Positions 1-6,625 of a stretch of DNA of 17,452 bases are shown here, in pieces. A model generated the notes under the pieces. The model was not told the origin of the DNA. It made no database searches and saw only the letters and a list, made by a program, of their open reading frames with translations. The position numbers were made by a program, and so were the translations under genes. This DNA comes from Candidatus Agathobaculum merdigallinarum. Lineage in GTDB: Bacteria > Bacillota > Clostridia > Oscillospirales > Butyricicoccaceae. The stretch is from contig DXDO01000005.1 of NCBI GenBank assembly GCA_019115425.1, positions 1-17,452 on the forward strand, in the 5' to 3' direction. Within the stretch, counting starts at the first letter, position 1. The number at the start of each line of letters is the position of its first letter.

Positions 1-326
1 ACCACCACCGCACCCGCGCGCTAGTTGCGCCGGATGGACGCGAGTTCGGCATTTCGGCCACGCCCGCGCTGTTTGCGCTGATCGGCCGCATTCAGGAAGA
101 GGTACACCGGTTTGCGATTGAATATAACCGCAAGCTGGGTGGCAAAAAGGTGCGCGGCTCGACGCTGGACAAGATCGAGGGCGTGGGCGACAAGCGCCGC
201 ACCGACCTTCTCAAGCATTTCGGCAGCATTGAGAACATCAAGCAGGCGAGTGAGCAGGAGCTTGCCCGTGTGGTGCCGCGCAACACCGCGCAGGCGGTAT
301 TTGACTATTTTCACAGGGAGGACTGA
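1..326 (+). CDS. uvrC: UvrABC system protein C, C-terminal end (partial)
   Basis: This is the last 107 codons of UvrC, the dual-incision nuclease of nucleotide excision repair; the gene starts outside the window. The first visible residues (HHRTRALVAPDG) match the end of the RNase H-like endonuclease domain that makes the 5' incision. A segment around QEEVHRFAIEYNR follows. The tail is a helix-hairpin-helix pair (LDKIEGVGDKRRTDLLKHFGS, with the IEGVG and LLKHFGS hairpin signatures), which binds the unpaired DNA around the lesion. The reading frame begins at base 3 and stops with TGA at 324-326. The stop almost touches the next gene (GTGATG at 327-332), so translation of rsmD is probably coupled to it. 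The C-terminus looks complete. Recognition rests on the family's characteristic HRTR and HhH segments. Confidence 0.93.
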   Translation, partial: HHRTRALVAPDGREFGISATPALFALIGRIQEEVHRFAIEYNRKLGGKKVRGSTLDKIEGVGDKRRTDLLKHFGSIENIKQASEQELARVVPRNTAQAVFDYFHRED

Positions 327-329
327 GTG

Positions 330-917
330 ATGCGTGTGGTTTCCGGCTCCGCCCGAGGCTGCAAATTGCAGCCCGTGCCCGGTATGAACACCCGCCCGAC
401 GACCGACCGCGTCAAGGAAAATGTGTTCAATCTCATCCAAGATCACATCCGCGAGGCGCGGGTACTCGATCTGTTCGCCGGCACGGGACAGCTCGGGATC
501 GAGGCGCTGTCCCGCGGGGCGAAGCGCTGTGATTTTGTGGAGCATGATAAAACGGCATACAACATCGTGTATAAAAATACGCAAAGCGCGCGTGTGGCCG
601 ACCGCGCCGCGCTGCACTGCGCAGAGGCGGATCGCTTCCTTTCTCAGGCCGCAAAACAGGGATATGACCTGATTTTTCTCGACCCGCCATACGGAGGGGA
701 AGCGCTGGAAAACGCGTTGCTGCAAATAGAAACGTTTGACATTCTGTCTGCAAATGGTATAATAATATGCGAAAGTGCAGTAGGGGACCGTTTTGCGCAC
801 GGGTTTGAGATCGTCCGCGAGCGCCGCTACGGTGCGACAATGATTACCGTCCTGCGCCGGCAGGGCGGCGGAACGGATGAAAAATATGAGAACTGCGATT
901 TACCCGGGCAGCTTTGA
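330..917 (+). CDS. rsmD: 16S rRNA (guanine966-N2)-methyltransferase RsmD
   Basis: A 195-residue class I SAM-dependent methyltransferase that modifies G966 of 16S rRNA in the small-subunit head. Visible motifs are the N-terminal RVVSGSARG segment, the Thr-Arg-Pro-Thr-rich RPTTDRVKENVFN signature, the SAM-binding motif LDLFAGTGQLGIEALSRGA, and the catalytic-site motif LDPPYGG (the DPPY form of N/DPPY). ATG 330 follows an AGGGAGG ribosome site at about 314-320. GTG 327 is an alternative start one codon earlier. The family usually ends near the YGATMITVLRR strand; here about 20 further residues read on into coaD, giving an overlap of 32-41 bases. rsmD next to coaD is a common arrangement in Bacillota. 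Confidence 0.92.
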   Translation: MRVVSGSARGCKLQPVPGMNTRPTTDRVKENVFNLIQDHIREARVLDLFAGTGQLGIEALSRGAKRCDFVEHDKTAYNIVYKNTQSARVADRAALHCAEADRFLSQAAKQGYDLIFLDPPYGGEALENALLQIETFDILSANGIIICESAVGDRFAHGFEIVRERRYGATMITVLRRQGGGTDEKYENCDLPGQL

Positions 918-1371
918 CCCGGTCACCCTGGGCCATCTGGATATCATTCGCCGCGCGGCGGTCATGTTTGACCGGCTGATCGTTGCGGTGATGCACAACC
1001 AGAATAAACAGCCGATGTTTTCGGCAGAGGAACGCATGGATTTCCTTGAGCGCACGACAAAGGGCCTGCCGAATGTTGAAATCGCCTCCTTTGGGGGTCT
1101 GCTGGCCGATTATGCCAAGCGGCAGGGCGCGTGCGCGGTGGTCAAGGGGTTGCGTGCGGTTTCGGATTTTGAATACGAGTTTCAAATGGCGCTTGCCAAC
1201 AGGAAGCTGAATCCCGAACTGGATACCGTATTCCTGATGACAAGCGCGGAATATATGTACCTCTCCTCCTCCGTGGTGAAGGATATTGCGGTACACGGCG
1301 GCAGCGTCGCCGGCTTTGTCCCTGACGGGATCATGCAGGATATTGTGCGCCGCACAAGAAAGGAAGGTTAA
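886..1371 (+). CDS. coaD: Pantetheine-phosphate adenylyltransferase
   Basis: CoaD transfers AMP from ATP to 4'-phosphopantetheine, giving dephospho-CoA, the penultimate step of coenzyme A synthesis in the cytosol. The N-terminus MRTAIYPGSFDPVTLGH carries the nucleotidyltransferase signature (T/HxGH, here TLGH). The family's KGLRAVSDFEYE block and the C-terminal ATP-binding YLSSSVVKDIA segment are present. Length, about 161 residues, is normal. ATG 886 is chosen because it gives the standard CoaD N-terminus. An in-frame ATG at 877 would add three residues and has a somewhat better GGCGG upstream, so both are possible. The gene starts inside the end of rsmD in another frame, implying translational coupling. 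It ends three bases before the next start codon. Confidence 0.94.
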   Translation: MRTAIYPGSFDPVTLGHLDIIRRAAVMFDRLIVAVMHNQNKQPMFSAEERMDFLERTTKGLPNVEIASFGGLLADYAKRQGACAVVKGLRAVSDFEYEFQMALANRKLNPELDTVFLMTSAEYMYLSSSVVKDIAVHGGSVAGFVPDGIMQDIVRRTRKEG

Positions 1372-1374
1372 ACG

Positions 1375-1833
1375 ATGGCAACTTTAGACGAACTGATCAA
1401 CAGCATGTATGACATGGTGCAGGATGCGAAGGGCATTCCGCTGGCGGGTGAGAAATGTATCATCGAACGTGACCACATGCTTGATCTGCTCGACGAATTG
1501 CGCGCGACTCTGCCGGGCGATCTGCAAGCCGCGCAGGACATCGTTTCCAAGCGGAGCGAAATGCTTGCCTCGGGCAAGCGCGAGGCCGAGGCGATCCGCC
1601 GCAAGGCGGAAGAGGATGCGCGCCAGATGGTTGCGGAAACCGAAATCGTTGTTGCCGCGCGCCGCAAGGCCAAGGAAGTACAGGGCAATGCGGAGATTCA
1701 GGCGCGCGAGCTGCGCCGCGTGGCGAACGAGTATTGTGAGGATACGCTCAAGCGTACCGAAGAGGCCGTCGCCCTTTCTCTGGAGGAAGTGCGCAAGGCG
1801 CGCCAGCGTTTCAAAAGCGTCGCAAATAAATAA
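1375..1833 (+). CDS. Small charged coiled-coil protein of unknown function
   Basis: A 152-residue protein with no recognised catalytic motif. The first 50 residues form an amphipathic region (LDELINSMYDMVQDA, then RDHMLDLLDELRATLP). From about residue 55 to the end it is almost unbroken Ala/Glu/Arg/Lys-rich helix with heptad-like spacing (KREAEAIRRKAEEDARQMV), typical of a long coiled coil and reminiscent of ATP synthase b subunits or DivIVA-type proteins. It has no membrane segment. The start is supported by AAAGGAAGG seven bases upstream, and it follows coaD by only three bases, so the two are co-transcribed. An intrinsic terminator follows at once. Genes of this sort after coaD in Clostridia are usually labelled hypothetical or ATPase. 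A scaffold role near division or envelope proteins is only a guess. Confidence 0.85.
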   Translation: MATLDELINSMYDMVQDAKGIPLAGEKCIIERDHMLDLLDELRATLPGDLQAAQDIVSKRSEMLASGKREAEAIRRKAEEDARQMVAETEIVVAARRKAKEVQGNAEIQARELRRVANEYCEDTLKRTEEAVALSLEEVRKARQRFKSVANK

Positions 1834-1837
1834 TTAA

Positions 1838-1866
1838 AACAGCTGCCTTAGGGCGGCTGTTTTTTT
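1838..1866 (+). terminator. Intrinsic terminator after the uvrC-rsmD-coaD run
   Basis: The inverted repeat AACAGCTGCC-TTAG-GGCGGCTGTT (1838-1861, one G-T wobble) runs straight into a tract of T to 1866. It lies four bases after the stop codon of the coiled-coil gene and separates the housekeeping run from the dcw cluster. Confidence 0.9.
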
Positions 1867-1867
1867 G

Positions 1868-1883
1868 CTGTTTGCGCAAACAG
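1868..1883. repeat. 16-bp perfect palindrome in the gap before mraZ
   Basis: CTGTTTGCGCAAACAG reads the same on both strands. It sits directly after the T tract of the preceding terminator. With no loop and no following T tract it looks more like an operator for a dimeric regulator than a hairpin, but no regulator is identified here and chance is possible. Confidence 0.4.
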
Positions 1884-1912
1884 GATGATTTTGGGCGCAC
1901 AGCAGGGGGTAT

Positions 1913-1928
1913 CCCACTTTCACCCACT
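1913..1928 (-). promoter_or_regulatory. Distal inverted pair of MraZ-like boxes
   Basis: Read on the minus strand this is AGTGGGtgaaAGTGGG: two identical AGTGGG boxes exactly 10 bp apart. The proximal + strand boxes after the mraZ promoter have the same layout (AGTGGGgcaaAGTGTC at 2178-2193). MraZ proteins bind short direct repeats with a GTG(G) core at about one helical turn, so this may be a second operator in opposite orientation, about 250 bp upstream. No promoter is visible beside it. Confidence 0.4.
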
Positions 1929-2051
1929 GTATGCTCAGCACTGCGGATAAGCAAAGATGAAATTGGGCTGCAACATGCTGGTTGTGTGGGCGTGCAGTGA
2001 CTTTTTCCCCACCGGAAAAGCCGGCAAAGCAAAAGGACAGAGGACGAACAA

Positions 2052-2102
2052 GTGTTTGAAAAAATTCAAAAAATCGTCGAAATCACAAATATTGGCCGAT
2101 AA
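2052..2102 (+). CDS. Possible 16-codon small ORF, N-terminus resembling acyl carrier protein
   Basis: GTG 2052 opens a 16-codon frame (MFEKIQKIVEITNIGR, stop TAA 2100-2102), with AGAGGA seven bases upstream as a plausible ribosome site. The first nine or ten residues resemble the start of acyl carrier proteins (M-x-E-K-[IV]-[QK]-K-I-[IV]). The rest does not, and nothing like the DSL phosphopantetheine site follows. It may be a relic of an acpP 5' end, a short peptide gene, or chance. No promoter is evident upstream. Confidence 0.2.
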   Translation: MFEKIQKIVEITNIGR

Positions 2103-2130
2103 TCTTCTGTAAAATAATGCGAAAAAAATC

Positions 2131-2159
2131 TTGCAATCCTTTGGGCATCCCGCTATAAT
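2131..2159 (+). promoter_or_regulatory. Sigma-A promoter of the dcw cluster (PmraZ)
   Basis: TTGCAA (2131-2136), a 17-bp spacer and a perfect TATAAT (2154-2159). Transcription should start near 2166, giving a leader of roughly 55 bases. The AAGTG repeats begin at the predicted start point, placing an operator exactly where a repressor would block initiation or escape. Confidence 0.85.
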
Positions 2160-2166
2160 GAAAGCA

Positions 2167-2218
2167 AGGTGGTGAGAAGTGGGGCAAAGTGTCACGGATT
2201 CCACCAAAGTGAAAGTGT
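2167..2218 (+). promoter_or_regulatory. MraZ operator-like repeats in the mraZ leader
   Basis: AAGTG occurs at 2177, 2187, 2207 and 2213, with a related AAGGTG at 2167. The 2167/2177/2187/2207 copies keep a 10-bp register with one position (2197) skipped. MraZ is known to autoregulate by binding short GTG-containing direct repeats downstream of its own promoter. Assignment to MraZ is inferred from repeat type, spacing and position. The last repeat reaches to within four bases of the mraZ start codon. Confidence 0.7.
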
Positions 2219-2221
2219 GGT

Positions 2222-2650
2222 GTGTTTCCGGTGAAGGGCGAGTACAAGCATTCCATAGACGCCAAGGGGCGTCTGGCGATGCCTGCCAAACTGCGCGAAG
2301 AACTGGGCGAACACTTCACCGTCACCAAGGGCCTGGATGGCTGTCTGGCCGTGTATCCGGAAAAAGAGTGGGAAGCGCTGGAGGACCGTATTCGCGGCCT
2401 GGGCAACGGCGAGAAGGCGCGCCGCGTCAAGCGGTACTATTTTGCCAACGCGTTTGACGCGCAGCTGGATGCGCAGGGCCGCATTCTGATCCCTGCGGGG
2501 CTGCGTGAATTCGCCGACCTGCAGAAGGATGTTGTCGTGATCGGTCAACTCGATCACGCTGAGATTTGGAACAGTGAAAAATGGCGCGTCTACAACGAGG
2601 CGATCGACGCGGAAAGCGTTGCCGCCGACGTGGAGGATATTGACTTTTGA
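2222..2650 (+). CDS. mraZ: Transcriptional regulator MraZ
   Basis: A 142-residue MraZ, the first gene of most dcw clusters. It is a ring-forming DNA-binding protein made of two SpoVT/AbrB-like halves. Both halves show their signature: GEYKHSIDAKGR near the N-terminus and AFDAQLDAQGRILIP in the middle (the two DxxGR motifs), each followed by a P-A-x-LRE segment. The start is uncertain. GTG 2222 is used here; GTG 2231 would give MKGEYKHSIDAKGR, and an in-frame stop at 2210-2212 excludes anything earlier. Neither candidate has a good Shine-Dalgarno, as the AAGTG repeats occupy that space, which suggests low translation. It lies 21 bases before rsmH. It probably represses its own promoter through the repeats upstream. 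Confidence 0.95.
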   Translation: MFPVKGEYKHSIDAKGRLAMPAKLREELGEHFTVTKGLDGCLAVYPEKEWEALEDRIRGLGNGEKARRVKRYYFANAFDAQLDAQGRILIPAGLREFADLQKDVVVIGQLDHAEIWNSEKWRVYNEAIDAESVAADVEDIDF

Positions 2651-2671
2651 TCGAACCGGCAGGAGGCGGAT

Positions 2672-3607
2672 ATGGAATTTCATCACGTATCGATCCTGCT
2701 TGAACCGTGCCTTGCGGCGCTTCAGATCAAGCCGGATGGTGTTTATGTTGACGCGACGACCGGCGGCGCCGGACATTCGCTCCGCATTGCGGAGCGTTTG
2801 CATGATACCGGCCGCTTGATCTGCATTGATCGCGACGACGAGGCGCTGGAAAACGCAAAGATCCGTCTGAAGGACGTCTGGCAGAGGGTGACCACTGTCA
2901 AAAGTGACTTCCGCGAGATCGACAAGGTGCTGAAAAGCCTGGGGCTCTCCGGCGCGGACGGCATCCTGTTTGACCTTGGCGTATCCTCGCCGCAGCTCGA
3001 TCATGCCGAGCGCGGCTTTTCCTACATGCAGGATGCGCCGCTTGATATGCGGATGGATCGGACACAGAAGCTGACTGCGTACGATGTGGTCAACGGCTGG
3101 AGCCGTGAAGAGCTTCGCCGCATTTTGTTTGAATACGGCGAGGAACGTTATGCGCCGCTGATCGCCGCGGCGATCGAGCGTGAGCGCGAGAAACGACCGA
3201 TCGAAACCACGCTTCAACTGGTCGATGTGATAAAGGGCGCGATGCCGGGCAAGGCGAAGCGCGAAAAGCAGCACCCCGCCAAACGCAGCTTTCAGGCAAT
3301 CCGCATTGCGGTAAACGACGAGCTGGGCGCGGTGCGCGAGGCGATGGATAAAGCGATTGACTGCTTAAATCACGGCGGACGGCTGGCGGTGATTACCTTC
3401 CACAGTCTGGAGGACCGCATTGTCAAAGCGTCGTTTCAGCAGGCAGCGCAGGGATGCACCTGCCCAAAGGATTTTCCGGTATGCGTCTGCGGCAAAAAGC
3501 CCAAGGTTCGGCTGACGCCGCGCAAACCCATCCTGCCGGACGAAACAGAGATTGAGGAAAATCCGAGGGCGCGCAGCGCGAAGCTGCGCGTCTGCGAAAA
3601 GATATGA
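2672..3607 (+). CDS. rsmH: 16S rRNA (cytosine1402-N4)-methyltransferase RsmH (MraW)
   Basis: A 311-residue SAM-dependent methyltransferase that N4-methylates C1402 in the ribosomal P site. Diagnostic features are the N-terminal HHVSILLEP, the SAM loop VDATTGGAGHS, the acidic IDRDDEAL strand end, the family motif LFDLGVSSPQLD with RGFSY and PLDMRMD, the KRSFQAIRIAVNDEL helix and ITFHSLEDRIVK near the C-terminus. A cysteine-rich loop (CTCPKDFPVCVCGK) is present, as is usual in the Bacillota form. ATG 2672 follows GGCAGGAGGCGG. The standard mraZ-rsmH order makes the call secure. Confidence 0.97.
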   Translation: MEFHHVSILLEPCLAALQIKPDGVYVDATTGGAGHSLRIAERLHDTGRLICIDRDDEALENAKIRLKDVWQRVTTVKSDFREIDKVLKSLGLSGADGILFDLGVSSPQLDHAERGFSYMQDAPLDMRMDRTQKLTAYDVVNGWSREELRRILFEYGEERYAPLIAAAIEREREKRPIETTLQLVDVIKGAMPGKAKREKQHPAKRSFQAIRIAVNDELGAVREAMDKAIDCLNHGGRLAVITFHSLEDRIVKASFQQAAQGCTCPKDFPVCVCGKKPKVRLTPRKPILPDETEIEENPRARSAKLRVCEKI

Positions 3608-3635
3608 GCAGCAACCACAGGAGAAAGGAAATGTC

Positions 3636-4121
3636 ATGATGACTCCCAGCAGGGAAAGCGTAGCATATCAGGAATATGAGGAACGTTTCCCCGTGCAGCA
3701 GGAGCGCGAGCGCAATCTGCGCGTGGCCCCCGCGCCGCGCCGTCGTAGGAAGGCGGGTATCCGCCCCAGCCTGCTGGCGTGTATCGCGATTCTGGCGGTG
3801 ACCTCGGCATATATCCTGTTCTGCCAGATGCAGCTGACGCAGATTACCGCGCAGGTAAGCGAGCAAAGCGACAAACTGGACGAGTTGGCGGCGGAAAACG
3901 TTTCGCTGACGACCAAAAAGGTCAACAGCATGAACCTGGACGAGGTGGAGGAATACGCGGCGAATGAACTGGGTATGGTAAAAATAGACAATTCGCAGAT
4001 CGAATATGTCGAACTCACCAACCCGGACAGCGTGACCGTTGCGGACAGCGGCATTTCGCTTGACACGCTGTTTGCCGGCTTGGCGCGCAGCTTTTCCGCG
4101 ATTGTGGAATATATCCGGTAA
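3636..4121 (+). CDS. ftsL: FtsL/DivIC-like septum protein
   Basis: A 161-residue bitopic membrane protein in the ftsL position, between rsmH and the class B PBP. The cytoplasmic part (about residues 1-45) is rich in Glu and Arg (RRRRKAG before the membrane). A single membrane helix follows at about 46-66 (LLACIAILAVTSAYILF). Then comes a helical leucine-zipper-like stretch (QVSEQSDKLDELAAENVSL) and the family's VEEYAANELGMVK motif, typical of FtsL/DivIC. FtsL joins DivIC and DivIB to activate FtsW and its partner PBP at the septum. Sequence conservation in the family is low, so the call rests on topology, coiled coil and context. ATG 3636 (or 3639) follows GGAGAAAGGAA; the frame is open upstream, but that start would overlap rsmH and lacks a site. 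Confidence 0.85.
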   Translation: MMTPSRESVAYQEYEERFPVQQERERNLRVAPAPRRRRKAGIRPSLLACIAILAVTSAYILFCQMQLTQITAQVSEQSDKLDELAAENVSLTTKKVNSMNLDEVEEYAANELGMVKIDNSQIEYVELTNPDSVTVADSGISLDTLFAGLARSFSAIVEYIR

Positions 4122-4218
4122 GCAAATGAATAGGATGCGTACAGGGGAGTGAGAGGTGGAATGCTTCTGACTCCTTACGCTTTTATATGCCAATCTACAG
4201 TGGAGGAATTCAACTATT
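4122..4218 (+). other. ftsL-PBP intergenic spacer
   Basis: A 97-base spacer with no promoter of note. A weak repeat GGAGT...ACTCC lies near 4145-4178. The final GGAGGAATT is the ribosome site of the PBP gene. Nothing else is evident. Confidence 0.5.
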
Positions 4219-6615
4219 ATGTCGGCAAAAGGACCTGACAATCGAATGCGCGCGCGCATTGGCGTGCTGACGCTGCTGTTCGTCATAGCCGGCTTCGGCC
4301 TGGTCGGTATCCGCCTGCTGTATATGCAGGTGTTTAACAACGATTTCTATGTGCAGCAGGCGACAGCCCTGCAAACACGCGACAGCTTTATCACCCCCAA
4401 CCGCGGCACGATCTACGACGCCAATATGCAGGTGCTCGCGGAGTCGGCTTCGGTAGAGCGTATCTGCGTTACGCCGGCCGGCGTGATCAGCGAGAGCAAG
4501 ATCGACGACGGCGTTTCGGCGGAGAGCCAGCAGCAGACGCTGGCAACCATTCTGTCCGACACGCTGGATCTGGATTACGATACCGTGCTGAGTAAAATAC
4601 AAAACACCGATTCGGGCTATGAAATCATCGCCCAGAAGGTGGATAAGGACGTTTCCAGAGAGCTTTTTGAAAAGCTGGAGGCCGCCGGATGCACCGGTGT
4701 GTATCCCGAGCCGGATACCAAACGGTACTATCAGCAGGGTTCCTTTCTTTCCGCGGTGCTGGGTTACGTCAACAGCGACAATAATGGCGCTTATGGTCTG
4801 GAGTCGCAATATAATGACGAGCTTTCCGGCAAGGCGGGGCGCATTGTGCGCGTGCAAAACGCTCAGAATATTGATATCACGCCGGAGGCATCGACCGAGA
4901 TTCCCGCGCAGGACGGCAATTCGCTCGTGCTGACCATTGACAGTGATATCCAGAGCATTCTGGAAAAGCATCTGGAAACCGCGCTGGCAGATAACCCGAA
5001 CGCGAGGGACGGCGTTTCCGGCATTGTGATGAACGTCAAGACAGGCGAGGTGCTGGCGATGGCCAACCTGCCGGACTTCGACCCGAACAATGCCTATCTG
5101 CTTACCAGCGAGCGCTACATCAAGGAGCTGAAAGAGGATGTGGCGCAGATTCTGGAAGAAGCCGGTGTGACCGCCGCCATCTCTGACGAATGGTATCAGG
5201 AGGGCGGGCTGGACAATCTGCCGGAGAGCATTCAGGAAAACGAGGAGCTGGTCGATGCGCTCGGCGATGCGCGTGTCAACATCCTGATGAAAACCTGGTA
5301 CAACCCGGTGGTCACGGATAACTACGAGCCGGGCTCAACGTATAAGCTGATGACCGTCGCTTCCGCCTATGAGTTGGGCGTGGTACACAAGGAGGACACC
5401 TTCTACTGCGGCGGCTCGCTGCAGGTGGAAAACTGGAAAATCAGCTGCCACAACACCGGCGGCCACGGAACGCAGACGCTGACCGAGGCGCTGATGAACT
5501 CCTGCAACGTGGCGATGATGCAGATCGCCGCCAAAACCGGACTGGAGCGGTTTTATGATTTCCACAAGGCGTTTGGCATGACCGAACCGACCGGCATCGA
5601 CCTGCCGGGCGAGAGCAAGGGCCAGTTCCATGATCCGGATTCGGACGCATGGAACGAGGTTTCGCTTGCAACCGCATCCTTCGGCCAGCGCTTTACCGTT
5701 ACTCCGCTGCAGGAGCTGAACATGGTCTGTGCGATCGTGGATGACGGAAAGCTCAAGCAGCCCTATGTTGTCAAGCAGGTGCTGAATGAGGACGGAACGG
5801 TCAAATCGACCACAGAAACCACGGTCGTCCGTCAGGTGATTTCCGAGGATACCTCGGCCTATATGCGCGAGGCGATGGAGCAGGTCGTCGCAAGCGGCAC
5901 GGGCAAAAACGCTTACGTTTCCGGCTACCGCATCGGCGGCAAAACCGCAACATCCGAGATCCTGCCGGAGCGCGATGCGGAAGGCAAAATACTGGACGAA
6001 GAGGACCGCTACACCGCGTCCTTCATCGGCGTGGCCCCGATGGACGATCCGCAGATCGCAGTATTGGTTGCCATTAATGATATCCCATATTCTTCTCCGC
6101 ACGGCGGCGGCGCGATCGCCGCGCCGGTTGTCGGCCGTATCATGGAGGAAGTGATGCCGTATATCGGCGTTACGCCGGTTTATTCGGACGAAGAAAACGA
6201 CCGCCGTGAGCTGACCGTGCCGGGCGTGGTCGGTTTGACAGAGGAGAAGGCGGCGGCTGCGCTTGAGCAGGCCGGATTTGAGTACCGTGTGGTGGGCGAC
6301 GGCGATACTGTCACCGATCAGGTGCCGATGAGCGGCGTGCGCATTCCGGCGAGCGGCAGGGTCATTCTGTATATGGGCGAGAACAGGCCGACCGAGCAGA
6401 TCGAAGTGCCCGACCTGACCGGCTTGACGCCGGATGAGTGCCGCGATACACTGGAACAGTACGGACTGTACCTGCGGCAGACAGGTGTAGCCAGCTCGCA
6501 GGTGACAGGAAGCACGACCGCGAGCCGCCAAAGCCCAGCGCAGGGCACCAAGGTGAACATTGGCTCTGTGGTGACCGTCGAATTTTCGGATACCACAAAC
6601 GTCAACGACCGATAG
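4219..6615 (+). CDS. ftsI: Class B penicillin-binding protein (FtsI/SpoVD type) with two PASTA domains
   Basis: A 798-residue septal transpeptidase that cross-links peptidoglycan, acting with FtsW. A short cytoplasmic tail and one membrane helix (about residues 12-33) precede a PBP dimerisation domain (NRGTIYDAN). The transpeptidase domain has the nucleophile motif S373-T-Y-K376 (PGSTYK) and S428-C-N430. Where the third motif KTG is expected the codons read K575-T-A577 (GGKTATSE), an unusual glycine-to-alanine change. Two C-terminal PASTA domains follow at about 664-722 and 727-793 (VPGVVGLTEEKA and VPDLTGLTPDEC), as in SpoVD-like PBPs, which often bind muropeptide or glycan. Start ATG follows GGAGGAATT. 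Position between ftsL and murE suggests the division PBP; a SpoVD (sporulation) role cannot be excluded. Only one class B PBP lies here, where Bacillus subtilis has two. Confidence 0.93.
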   Translation: MSAKGPDNRMRARIGVLTLLFVIAGFGLVGIRLLYMQVFNNDFYVQQATALQTRDSFITPNRGTIYDANMQVLAESASVERICVTPAGVISESKIDDGVSAESQQQTLATILSDTLDLDYDTVLSKIQNTDSGYEIIAQKVDKDVSRELFEKLEAAGCTGVYPEPDTKRYYQQGSFLSAVLGYVNSDNNGAYGLESQYNDELSGKAGRIVRVQNAQNIDITPEASTEIPAQDGNSLVLTIDSDIQSILEKHLETALADNPNARDGVSGIVMNVKTGEVLAMANLPDFDPNNAYLLTSERYIKELKEDVAQILEEAGVTAAISDEWYQEGGLDNLPESIQENEELVDALGDARVNILMKTWYNPVVTDNYEPGSTYKLMTVASAYELGVVHKEDTFYCGGSLQVENWKISCHNTGGHGTQTLTEALMNSCNVAMMQIAAKTGLERFYDFHKAFGMTEPTGIDLPGESKGQFHDPDSDAWNEVSLATASFGQRFTVTPLQELNMVCAIVDDGKLKQPYVVKQVLNEDGTVKSTTETTVVRQVISEDTSAYMREAMEQVVASGTGKNAYVSGYRIGGKTATSEILPERDAEGKILDEEDRYTASFIGVAPMDDPQIAVLVAINDIPYSSPHGGGAIAAPVVGRIMEEVMPYIGVTPVYSDEENDRRELTVPGVVGLTEEKAAAALEQAGFEYRVVGDGDTVTDQVPMSGVRIPASGRVILYMGENRPTEQIEVPDLTGLTPDECRDTLEQYGLYLRQTGVASSQVTGSTTASRQSPAQGTKVNIGSVVTVEFSDTTNVNDR

Positions 6616-6625
6616 GAGGCAAAGG

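Larger units (their letters stand above)
1867..2130. other. Long intergenic region upstream of the mraZ promoter
   Basis: No convincing gene lies here. It holds the 16-bp palindrome at 1868-1883, an inverted pair of MraZ-like boxes at 1913-1928, a short CCGG-AAAAG-CCGG repeat near 2011-2025, and a possible 16-codon ORF at 2052-2102. Its 3' third is markedly A+T-rich, as expected just upstream of a strong promoter. Frames on the minus strand cross the region but show no recognisable protein and no good ribosome site. Confidence 0.6.

Noticed and set aside
2192..3274. 360-codon open frame on the minus strand opposite mraZ and rsmH
   Set aside because: It overlaps two certain genes, has no recognisable domain, and reflects G+C-rich third positions of the opposite strand.
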